NCBI GenBank assembly: GCA_004525275.1
Contig: SPCO01000109.1
Span: forward strand, 1 to 5,765
Source: Thermomicrobiales bacterium
Lineage (GTDB): Bacteria > Chloroflexota > Limnocylindria > Limnocylindrales > CSP1-4
Direction: 5' to 3'
Length of the DNA stretch: 5,765 nt
Shown here: positions 1 through 5,203 of the stretch, piece by piece
Layout: the number at the start of each line of letters is the position of its first letter
Numbering within the stretch: position 1 is the stretch's first letter
Program-made: the position numbers and the translations under genes
Notes under the pieces: model-generated
Seen by the model: the letters and a program-made list of their open reading frames with translations, nothing else
The model's database searches: none
Told to the model about the DNA's origin: nothing

Positions 1-245
1 ATGTCGGACGCACCAAGGATGGCGTGACGTACGCGCTGGGCTGCTGTGGAACCGGAGTGGCCCTCATGACCCATCTGGGCACGAAGGTCGGGGAGTGGCT
101 CGCCGGGGGCCAGGCGCCGGCGCTCACGACGCTGCGCTTCCCGCTGGTCCCGGTACCGTATGAAGGTCGACCGTGGTTCCTGCCGATCGTCGGCGAGTGG
201 TATCGGATCCAGGATCGTCTCGACGCACGCACCCGACCGCGATGA
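1..245 (+). CDS. FAD-dependent oxidoreductase (DAO/DadA-like), C-terminal fragment, 5' end outside window
   Basis: The reading frame is open from position 3 to the TGA at 243-245, about 80 residues, with the start lying upstream of the window. The visible part carries a glycine-rich FAD-contacting segment (YALGCCGTGVAL) followed by a helix ending THLGTKVGEWLAGG, and then the tail GRPWFLPIVGEWYRIQDRL. This pattern is typical of the C-terminus of DAO-fold flavoenzymes related to glycine/D-amino acid oxidases and gamma-glutamylputrescine oxidase, which oxidise an amine to an imine and pass electrons to oxygen or a carrier. The substrate cannot be told from this fragment. Its stop overlaps the ATG of the next frame (ATGA), so the two were probably one operon. 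The family assignment is from remembered motif patterns; the N-terminal dinucleotide-binding motif is not in the window. Confidence 0.75.
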   Translation, partial: VGRTKDGVTYALGCCGTGVALMTHLGTKVGEWLAGGQAPALTTLRFPLVPVPYEGRPWFLPIVGEWYRIQDRLDARTRPR

Positions 246-337
246 GGGTCGGTTTCCGGACGTCCCCACAGAACACGGACTGGGCAAGCCTCGAGGCGGC
301 CTGGGCCGAAGCCGCCCGGCATGACGTGTTCGACTGA
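242..337 (+). pseudogene. Truncated N-terminus of an LLM-class flavin/F420-dependent oxidoreductase
   Basis: An ATG at 242, overlapping the preceding stop as ATGA, opens a 31-codon frame ending in TGA at 335-337. The peptide begins MRVGFRTSPQNTDWASLEAA and ends AEAARHDVFD. This matches the usual start of LLM-class (luciferase-like) flavin- or F420-dependent oxidoreductases, where a first beta strand and a TSPQ-x-TxW segment lead to a helix and then VF(D/E)SxWxFDHF. Here the frame stops exactly after VFD, and the roughly 270 further residues of the barrel are absent. No continuation is visible before the convergent decarboxylase gene or on its far side. It is best read as a gene remnant left by a deletion or replacement whose edge lies near 335-350. 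A translated 31-residue peptide or an assembly join cannot be excluded. Confidence 0.62.
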
Positions 338-343
338 GCTCAG
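334..343. repeat. Perfect 10-base palindrome containing both convergent stop codons
   Basis: The bases CTGAGCTCAG are identical to their own reverse complement. The plus-strand TGA (335-337) and the minus-strand TGA (read from 342-340) sit symmetrically within it, two bases apart. There is no loop and no T-run, so it is not an intrinsic terminator. A functional role is unknown and chance is possible. Confidence 0.6.
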
Positions 344-1899
344 ACCCCGTCGGTGGCCAGTCGCCGCAGGGTCGCCAGCAAGCGCTCGATGTCCGCTTCG
401 GTGGTGAGGTAGTTGACGATCCCGGCACGAAGCCAGGTCGCGCCACGAAGTTGCGTCGTCGTAAGCCAGCCATCGCCCGAGACCTCGAGTGCTCGCTGGA
501 GCCGATCCTGGTGGCTGTCGAGCTCCCCGGGCGGCAGCGCGTACGCGGCTTCGAGCCCGCCCGGAAGGTGTCGGAAGCAGACGACGGAGAGTTCTGGGAT
601 CTCAGGGATCGCCTCGAAGTCGTCCGACTGTGCGCAGCGCCGGGCGAGCTGGGCCGCCAGGTCGTCGTTGGCTTCGACGAGACGACCGAATCCCTCCGTG
701 CCAAGGTGTTTCCAGGACATCCAGAGCTTGAGTGCTCGCCAGCGACGGGTTCCTTCGAAGCTCAGCTTGTAGAAGTTGAGCTGATCCGTGGCCTCATGCG
801 CATCTGGCTCGACGGTTTCGCCCCCGCGGTAATACTCGGGCGCGCGGCCACCGAAGGTCTGGACCAGGTGGGTGCCGTCACGGACAAGCAGGCCACCGAT
901 GTCGTACGCCTGGAAGAACCACTTGTGCGGATCCACCGTCACCGAGTCGGCGCGATCCAGGTCGGCCACGCGGTCTCGATCGCGAATCGAGAGACGGGCA
1001 CCGCCGCCGTACGCAGCATCGACATGGAGCCACAGCCCTTCCGCCTCGGCGACGTCGGCCAGCTCGCCGATCCGGTCGACCGAGCCGGTATTGGTGGAGC
1101 CGGCCACCGCCGCGATCGCGAATGGCGTGCATCCGGCCGCGCGGTCACGGGCAACGGCCCGCGCGACCTCGGCGCCGTGCAGTCGGAAGCGATCGTCCGA
1201 CGGAACGACGACGAGCGTCTCAGGCGGGAATCCGAGCAGGTCGAGGGCACGCGCGATCGAAAAATGGGTCTGGTCGGAGGCATAGACCCGGACACCCTCG
1301 AGCATCGCGCCCCGGGGCGGGCGGCCGGCGTCCAGGATCCGGCCGAGGTGGCCGTCACGGGCCAGGGCCATGCCCATGAAGTTGGCCATCACCCCGCCCG
1401 AGGTCAGCAGACCGAACGCGCTCGGTCCGAACTCGATGAGGTCGCACAGCCATCGGACGACCTCTTCCTCGACGAACGTCGCGAGCGGCCCCGCGTGCCA
1501 GACGTCGACCCCCTGGTTGGTCATCTGGGCGAGGAGTTCGCCCATCATCGAGACCGGTAGCGGCGGCGGCGTGAAGTAGCCGAACTGGCGCGGGTGCTGG
1601 GCATTCATCTGGCCGCCCGCCAGCCGTTCGCGAAACTCCTCGAGGATCGCCGCGATCGGAGTGGGGGAGACGGGAGCCGGAGCAGGCCCGCCGGTGCTTC
1701 CGAAGAATGAAGCCCGGAGCGCGGGATAGGGCAACGGGTCGCCCATCGCGCGCTCGGCGGCCTGGTCGTACAGGAAGTCCAGCGCTGTTGCCCACGTGTC
1801 GGCTCCGAGTCGCTCCATCGCGGGCCGGGACGTTCTTGTGCCGTAGTCGAGCAGTTCGGGTTCTGGGTGCCAGGCGAAACGGACAGACGGGTCGGACAT
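340..1899 (-). CDS. Group II pyridoxal-phosphate-dependent decarboxylase (aromatic amino acid decarboxylase-like)
   Basis: This 519-residue fold-type I PLP enzyme belongs to the glutamate/aromatic-L-amino-acid decarboxylase superfamily, which removes CO2 from an amino acid to give an amine. Hallmarks in order are HPRQFGYFTPPP (102-113), the phosphate-binding TSGGVMANFMG (166-176), DQTHFS with the PLP-stacking His212, HVDAAYGG with Asp294 facing the pyridine nitrogen, and VDPHKWFF with the Schiff-base Lys326 (codon 922-924). The C-terminal domain has FEGTRRWRALKLW and ends LRAGIVNYLTTEADIERLL. All key residues are present, so it should be active; the substrate is not readable. The frame is open up to 2001, but a start there would overlap the divergent gene. 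The ATG at 1899 (MSDPSVRFAW) is preferred because family-like sequence begins here and a TANNNT box lies just upstream. Family members are usually 470-500 residues, so this one is slightly long. It converges head-on with the oxidoreductase remnant. Confidence 0.9.
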   Translation of the reverse strand: MSDPSVRFAWHPEPELLDYGTRTSRPAMERLGADTWATALDFLYDQAAERAMGDPLPYPALRASFFGSTGGPAPAPVSPTPIAAILEEFRERLAGGQMNAQHPRQFGYFTPPPLPVSMMGELLAQMTNQGVDVWHAGPLATFVEEEVVRWLCDLIEFGPSAFGLLTSGGVMANFMGMALARDGHLGRILDAGRPPRGAMLEGVRVYASDQTHFSIARALDLLGFPPETLVVVPSDDRFRLHGAEVARAVARDRAAGCTPFAIAAVAGSTNTGSVDRIGELADVAEAEGLWLHVDAAYGGGARLSIRDRDRVADLDRADSVTVDPHKWFFQAYDIGGLLVRDGTHLVQTFGGRAPEYYRGGETVEPDAHEATDQLNFYKLSFEGTRRWRALKLWMSWKHLGTEGFGRLVEANDDLAAQLARRCAQSDDFEAIPEIPELSVVCFRHLPGGLEAAYALPPGELDSHQDRLQRALEVSGDGWLTTTQLRGATWLRAGIVNYLTTEADIERLLATLRRLATDGV

Positions 1900-1908
1900 C
1901 GGACCCCG

Positions 1909-1914
1909 ATGGTA
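1909..1914 (-). promoter_or_regulatory. Possible -10 box (TACCAT) for a leaderless decarboxylase mRNA
   Basis: On the minus strand TACCAT fits TANNNT and lies 9 bases before the ATG at 1899. That spacing would place transcription start at or within a few bases of the A of ATG, as in leaderless mRNAs. No convincing -35 box is seen. A GGGG run between the box and the ATG is only a weak ribosome-binding candidate. Confidence 0.4.
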
Positions 1915-1942
1915 CCGGCACCCCCGATCGGCGTCCCCGTCG

Positions 1943-1948
1943 TACCCT
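1943..1948 (+). promoter_or_regulatory. Possible -10 box (TACCCT) for a leaderless YbaK-like gene mRNA
   Basis: TACCCT fits TANNNT and ends 8 bases before the ATG at 1957, a spacing compatible with transcription starting at or near the start codon. No clear -35 element and no properly spaced Shine-Dalgarno sequence are seen. It mirrors the box on the other strand of the same 57-base divergent gap. Confidence 0.42.
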
Positions 1949-1956
1949 TGCGGGCG

Positions 1957-2469
1957 ATGAACGATCACGACCCGGCCGGGCGCGCCTGGCTTACCCAGCA
2001 CCTCGATCCGCTCGGGGTCGACTACGAGTTGTTCGCCTGCGACCCGACCCTGGCAGACACGGCCGCCTTCTGTGCCGCCTACGGCTTCGCGCCCGACGAA
2101 TCGGCGAACACGATCGTCGTGATCGGCAAATCGGACCCGCCTCGCTACGCCGCCTGCGTGACCCTCGCTCCGTACCGCTTGGACGTGAATCGGACCGTCC
2201 GCGATCGACTCGGGACACGCAAGGCATCGTTTGCCCCAGCCGACCAGACCGCCGCGCTGACCGGGATGCAGATCGGTGGTGTGACCGTGTTCGGGTTGCC
2301 CCCCGAGATACCGATCTGGGTCGACGCCCGGGTCATGACTCGCGAGCGGATCGTTCTCGGCGGCGGCTCGAGATCCTGGAAGGTCATCGCCGCACCGGCC
2401 ATTCTCCGAGCCCTAGCTGGGGTCGAGATCGTGGATGGTCTCGCCAACGAACCGGGGCCGCCGGCGTGA
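1957..2469 (+). CDS. YbaK/EbsC (ProX-like) family aminoacyl-tRNA deacylase domain protein
   Basis: The 170-residue protein is a single YbaK/ProX-type domain, a fold that hydrolyses mischarged aminoacyl-tRNAs in trans in the cytoplasm. Family features are DTAAFCAAYG (34-43), SANTIVVIG (49-57), YAACVTLAPYRLDVN (64-78), GTRKASFA (86-93), the glycine-rich LTGMQIGGVTVFGLP (101-115), WVDARV (121-126) and GGGSRSWKV (135-143). When SANTIVV is aligned to VYKTLLV of E. coli YbaK, Asn51 (codon 2107-2109) falls where YbaK has catalytic Lys46. Either chemistry differs in this subfamily or the protein has another role. The amino acid specificity is unknown. The upstream frame is open to 1867, but ATG 1957 is chosen because it leaves the divergent gap free and follows a TANNNT box. 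Its TGA overlaps the GTG of the next gene, so the two are probably co-translated. Confidence 0.82.
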   Translation: MNDHDPAGRAWLTQHLDPLGVDYELFACDPTLADTAAFCAAYGFAPDESANTIVVIGKSDPPRYAACVTLAPYRLDVNRTVRDRLGTRKASFAPADQTAALTGMQIGGVTVFGLPPEIPIWVDARVMTRERIVLGGGSRSWKVIAAPAILRALAGVEIVDGLANEPGPPA

Positions 2470-2924
2470 CGACGCCCAACGAGATCCCGACCACCGATCC
2501 GACGGCCGATCCGACCCCGCCGCGACGTGCGCCTTCGACGGGCCCGGTCCAGTACAAGGGCGATGATCTCGAGTCCGAACGCGGCCCAGGCCTCGGATGT
2601 TTCCGATTCCAACTCATCGTGCTGATCGTGTTCATCGTCCTGACACCGCTCAGCGTGGCCTGGAACTGGCCGCCGATCGTCAGCACCCTGCTCTTGTTCT
2701 CGGTGATCCTCCTCCTTCTGGTCACCGGCCAGACGATCATCTTCCTCTTGCGCCTCGTCAGCGCCGATCGCCGGGGTCGGCGCCGTCCGCTGGCAAGCAC
2801 GACAAAGACGGTCGGCGAGATCGAGGACGCCGCGGCCGACCCAGCACCGACCGGGATCGAACCTTCCCCGACCGACCCCGAGCCCGGGCCCGCCCCGGAC
2901 GACGAGACGTTGCCACCGTCCTGA
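2466..2924 (+). CDS. Small two-helix membrane protein, unknown function
   Basis: The family is not recognised. From the GTG at 2466, overlapping the upstream stop as GTGA, the frame encodes 152 residues. The N-terminal 45 or so are rich in Pro, Thr and Asp (TTPNEIPTTDPTADP). Two hydrophobic segments follow, about 48-66 (QLIVLIVFIVLTPLSVAW) and 71-97, separated by a short WNWPP turn. A strongly basic stretch at 101-107 (DRRGRRR) comes next, then an acidic Pro-rich tail of about 45 residues. By the positive-inside rule the basic segment should be cytoplasmic, which would put both termini inside with a short outside hairpin. There is no signal peptidase site or lipobox. The frame stays open far upstream, but that part overlaps the YbaK-like gene and lacks family sequence, so the overlapping GTG is the best start. 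Confidence 0.68.
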   Translation: MTTPNEIPTTDPTADPTPPRRAPSTGPVQYKGDDLESERGPGLGCFRFQLIVLIVFIVLTPLSVAWNWPPIVSTLLLFSVILLLLVTGQTIIFLLRLVSADRRGRRRPLASTTKTVGEIEDAAADPAPTGIEPSPTDPEPGPAPDDETLPPS

Positions 2925-3013
2925 GCGCAGCGACCGGCAAACGGCACGCTATCGCGGGCTGACCCGTGCGACAATGCGCATCCGGCGTCGGGAGCGATAC
3001 TGGATCGATCGTC

Positions 3014-3019
3014 AGGAGG
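3014..3019 (+). promoter_or_regulatory. Shine-Dalgarno site AGGAGG fixing the GTG start at 3029
   Basis: AGGAGG lies 9 bases before GTG 3029. The frame is open about 21 codons further upstream, so this strong site decides the start in favour of the 108-residue form. Confidence 0.8.
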
Positions 3020-3028
3020 ACTGCTACG

Positions 3029-3355
3029 GTGCCCGTGCTCGCGACCTACTTCAGTGTTCGCCGCGGTCGTGACCCGTTCTTCAAGTTCTTCATGCGCACG
3101 ATCTTCCCAAGACAGGTGAAGGAGTACGAAGAGAAGTTCGGTATCCGGTTCGTCGGTTGGTTCAACGTCGCCCACGGCTGGGACTTCGACAACGTGATCC
3201 TCCTGGACCTGCCCGACTACGCGACCCTTGACAGGCTTGAAGCCGACGAAGCTACCCGCGCACTAGGCCATCGCGCCGGCGAATGGATCTTCGAGCGACA
3301 CCATTCGATGTTCCTGCGCGAGCGGATGGGTCCAGACCTCGAGTATCACCCGTAG
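3029..3355 (+). CDS. 108-residue conserved-looking protein, possible dimeric alpha/beta-barrel fold
   Basis: No named family can be assigned with confidence. The soluble 108-residue product starts VPVLATYFSV and shows a likely beta-alpha-beta-beta-alpha-beta order: strand 2-10, helix about 16-38 (DPFFKFFMRTIFPRQVKEYE), strand 39-49 (IRFVGWFNVAHG), strand 54-61 (DNVILLDL), helix about 64-89, and strand 90-97 (RHHSMFLR). That order is the ferredoxin-like arrangement of small dimeric alpha/beta-barrel proteins (EthD, NIPSNAP and ABM types). It is rich in aromatic residues and His (His49, His81, His91, His92) and has no Cys or signal peptide. Catalytic function is not evident. A gap of 28 bases separates it from the next gene, so it probably belongs to the same transcript as pyrK and pyrD. 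The GTG start is supported by AGGAGG 9 bases upstream. Confidence 0.72.
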   Translation: MPVLATYFSVRRGRDPFFKFFMRTIFPRQVKEYEEKFGIRFVGWFNVAHGWDFDNVILLDLPDYATLDRLEADEATRALGHRAGEWIFERHHSMFLRERMGPDLEYHP

Positions 3356-3371
3356 ACTTCCCCGACAGCAC

Positions 3372-3376
3372 GGAGG
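3372..3376 (+). promoter_or_regulatory. Shine-Dalgarno site GGAGG for the duplicated-domain gene
   Basis: GGAGG lies 7 bases before ATG 3384, in the 28-base gap after the 108-residue gene. It supports independent ribosome entry at that ATG. Confidence 0.75.
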
Positions 3377-3383
3377 CGACCAC

Positions 3384-4337
3384 ATGGACAGCCACAACGA
3401 CCTGCTCGGGGAGCTCGCGTCGGATGCCGCCCTGGAGCGGTCGGACTTCATCGTCCAGGCGACCGACCAGCTGCAGAAATTCCTGCGCCACCACAAGGAT
3501 CGAATCGCGGTGCTCGGTGGGTTGACCCTCATCGACGAAGAGCCGGACTTCCTGGCGATCGCACCCGACCTTTCCTTTCGCAGTCGGAGTCGCTATCTCG
3601 ACGACCTGACTGGCGAGTGGGTCAGCGAGACCGAAGTGATCGAGTCCGTCTCTGAACTCGTCGAGCTCTACAACCCTGCGGATCTCTACGCAGCGTTCGC
3701 CAAGGCCGCCCGCGAATCGGCCGGATTACCCTCCGAGCCGACCGCCGAGAGCGATCTGTTGGAGGTCGCCGGCGTCTCCCCGGCGGAGGGCGTATCGCAA
3801 AGTGAAGATCCATACGCAGCGGCCGCGGATTCATGGGCCGCGGGTCAGCCGATCTCGTTGACCGAGGACGATGACGAGTCGGCTGCCCGGCGGCTCTACG
3901 ACCTCGCGCTCGAATATCAGGAGCGCAGCCAGCGCAATGAGGCTCGCCTGCTCGACGAATTCGGGGGCGCAGCGGCGGGCCTGGTCGCGGTCATCGGCGA
4001 CCTGATCATCGTCGATGACGAGGACGAGCGACTGACCTTGACGACCGCCGGGTTCCGAGCCGAGGTCATCCCGGAGGACAGTGAGGACGAGTGGCGTTCG
4101 CTGAGTGGGGCCGACCAACTCGTCGAGTTCTATGACCCGACCGACGTCTTTGGGGACCTCGCCGATGCCCTGGCCGAGGCCTTCCCTGCCGTGGCCCCGG
4201 AGCTGGCCGCGGATCTCGGCGCGGGTGATGCGGAGTCCGCTGATGAAGGCGGAACCGACGAGGCCGAGGACGGAGCCGGCGACGACGGAGACGACGCCAC
4301 CGCCCTGGCAGACGCCGAGGACGAGCCGACCGCGTGA
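3384..4337 (+). CDS. Acidic protein with two diverged copies of an unrecognised domain
   Basis: The family is not recognised. The 317-residue soluble protein contains an internal duplication. Copy 1 (about 20-110) has RIAVLGGLTLID, then EWVSE and LVELYNPADLYAAF. Copy 2 (about 168-265) has LVAVIGDLIIVD, then EWRSL and LVEFYDPTDVFGDL. Each copy is preceded by a predicted helix (DFIVQATDQLQKFLRHHKD; ARRLYDLALEYQERSQRNE). The linker 112-166 is acidic and low in order, and the last 40 residues are a Gly/Ala/Asp/Glu tail. The protein has no Cys, no membrane segment and only three Lys (32, 38, 107), none after 107, so it is strongly acidic. The start is ATG 3384 with GGAGG 7 bases upstream. The TGA overlaps the GTG of pyrK, so the two are likely co-translated. 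An adaptor, binding or scaffold role is conceivable, but the sequence does not show one. Confidence 0.82.
   Translation: MDSHNDLLGELASDAALERSDFIVQATDQLQKFLRHHKDRIAVLGGLTLIDEEPDFLAIAPDLSFRSRSRYLDDLTGEWVSETEVIESVSELVELYNPADLYAAFAKAARESAGLPSEPTAESDLLEVAGVSPAEGVSQSEDPYAAAADSWAAGQPISLTEDDDESAARRLYDLALEYQERSQRNEARLLDEFGGAAAGLVAVIGDLIIVDDEDERLTLTTAGFRAEVIPEDSEDEWRSLSGADQLVEFYDPTDVFGDLADALAEAFPAVAPELAADLGAGDAESADEGGTDEAEDGAGDDGDDATALADAEDEPTA
3504..3707 (+). repeat. Protein-level internal repeat, copy 1 core
   Basis: This segment encodes residues 41-108 of the acidic protein. It aligns with copy 2 through the pattern AV(L/I)G-x-L-x-x-(I/V)D, then EW-x-S, then LVE(L/F)Y(N/D)P-x-D. The similarity is at protein level; the DNA has diverged. 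Confidence 0.65.
3984..4172 (+). repeat. Protein-level internal repeat, copy 2 core
   Basis: This segment encodes residues 201-263 of the acidic protein and matches copy 1, with a shorter loop between the EW-x-S and LVE-x-Y motifs (about 5 residues fewer) and a shorter loop before EW. Confidence 0.65.
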
Positions 4338-5203
4338 CGATGCGGCTCGCTGGGGCCGAGCTGGTCGAGAGTCGTGAGATCCTGCCGGGTCAGTGGATCC
4401 AGGCGTATCACGCTCCCGGCCTGGCCCGTGGTTCCCGCGCTGGCCAGTTCGTCCACGCTCGACCTGGTGATTTCTCCGGGTTGATCCTGCGTCGGCCGTT
4501 CTCCCTGAACACGGCCGATCCGGCGACCGGCATCGTGACCATCCACTTCCGGGTCATCGGGCGCGGCACGGGCTGGTTCACGCGACTCCGCCCCGGCGAC
4601 GAGATCGACCTGCTCGGACCACTTGGGCGTCCGTTCGAAGTCGATCCGCGCAGCCAGCACCTGCTCCTCGTCGCCGGCGGGCTGGGAATGGCCGGGGTCC
4701 GGATGCTGGCCGACGAGGCGATCCGCGATGGACGCCGGGTGACCTTGCTGTTCGGCGCAGCCTCGGCGCGTGAGGTCTACCCGTCGAGTCTGCTGCCCGA
4801 TGAGATCGAATACGTCGTCGCGACCGACGACGGAAGCCTTGGACATCACGGCTACGTGACGGACCTGGTCGCCGACTACGAATCGTGGGCGGACCAGGCA
4901 TTCGCCTGCGGCCCGTTGCCGATGCTTGCTGCGCTGGCCCGACTCGCCGCCGGTCGTCGAGAGCGACTCGGGGTGGCAAAGCTCGGACGAAAGCGGGGAG
5001 CGCGAAAGGCGGCCCCGGTCGGATCTCCGGCTGCCCGCCGCAAGGCCTTCCTCCAGGTATCGATGGAGCAGAACATGGGCTGTGCCGTGGGCGCTTGCCT
5101 GGGCTGCGTGGTCATGAGCACATCGGGTGTGCCGCAACGCGTCTGCCGAGAGGGACCGGTCTTCGCCACCGAAGAGATCGCCTGGGATGGCGCCTGGTCG
5201 TGA
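4334..5203 (+). CDS. pyrK: Dihydroorotate dehydrogenase B, electron transfer subunit PyrK
   Basis: PyrK carries FAD and a [2Fe-2S] cluster and moves electrons from dihydroorotate, oxidised by PyrD, to NAD+ in pyrimidine synthesis. The 289-residue product shows the FAD-binding motif RRPFSL (53-58), FRVIGRGTGWF (72-82), the nucleotide-binding GGLGMAG (115-121), ACGPLPML (191-198), and the cluster ligands Cys250, Cys255, Cys258 and Cys271 in the family spacing C-x4-C-x2-C-x12-C, followed by EGPVF. All four ligands are intact. It is longer than the usual 250-260 residues because about 32 basic residues (207-238) sit between the NAD domain and the SMEQNMGC cluster segment. GTG 4334 overlaps the preceding stop as GTGA; ATG 4340, two codons later, is an equally possible start. 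The stop overlaps the pyrD GTG, consistent with matched production of both subunits. Confidence 0.94.
   Translation: MTMRLAGAELVESREILPGQWIQAYHAPGLARGSRAGQFVHARPGDFSGLILRRPFSLNTADPATGIVTIHFRVIGRGTGWFTRLRPGDEIDLLGPLGRPFEVDPRSQHLLLVAGGLGMAGVRMLADEAIRDGRRVTLLFGAASAREVYPSSLLPDEIEYVVATDDGSLGHHGYVTDLVADYESWADQAFACGPLPMLAALARLAAGRRERLGVAKLGRKRGARKAAPVGSPAARRKAFLQVSMEQNMGCAVGACLGCVVMSTSGVPQRVCREGPVFATEEIAWDGAWS

Noticed and set aside
451..1560. A long plus-strand open frame of 369 codons across the decarboxylase region
   Set aside because: It lies wholly within the minus-strand decarboxylase, whose catalytic motifs are all intact. Its translation is Arg-rich with no recognisable motif, as expected of a high-GC antisense frame.
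1900..2001. Upstream extension of the decarboxylase by 34 residues to an ATG at 2001
   Set aside because: It would cross the divergent gap and overlap the start of the YbaK-like gene. The extra residues do not look like family sequence, and the ATG at 1899 has a TANNNT box.
1707..2465. Upstream extension of the two-helix membrane protein frame
   Set aside because: This part overlaps the decarboxylase 5' region and the whole YbaK-like gene in another frame, and its translation is Arg/Pro-rich noise. The GTG at 2466 is the sensible start.
2953..2968. Small hairpin (CGCGGG, loop CTGA, CCCGTG) after the membrane protein gene, considered as a terminator
   Set aside because: The stem is only 6 pairs including a G-T, and no T-run follows. 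It does not support an intrinsic terminator call.
2996..3001. GATACT as a -10 box for the 108-residue gene and the pyr run
   Set aside because: It matches only 4 of 6 consensus positions, and the nearest -35-like GACA is about 22 bases away. A promoter probably lies in the 2925-3013 gap, but I cannot place it.
2384..3175. Minus-strand open frame of 263 codons
   Set aside because: It runs antisense to the membrane protein with its clear two-helix pattern and to the start of the 108-residue gene. It shows no domain signature.
3353..3358. TAGACT overlapping the stop of the 108-residue gene, considered as an internal promoter
   Set aside because: It fits TANNNT by sequence, but there is no -35 element and the downstream gene has a good Shine-Dalgarno within a short intergenic gap. 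Read-through from the upstream gene is the simpler explanation.
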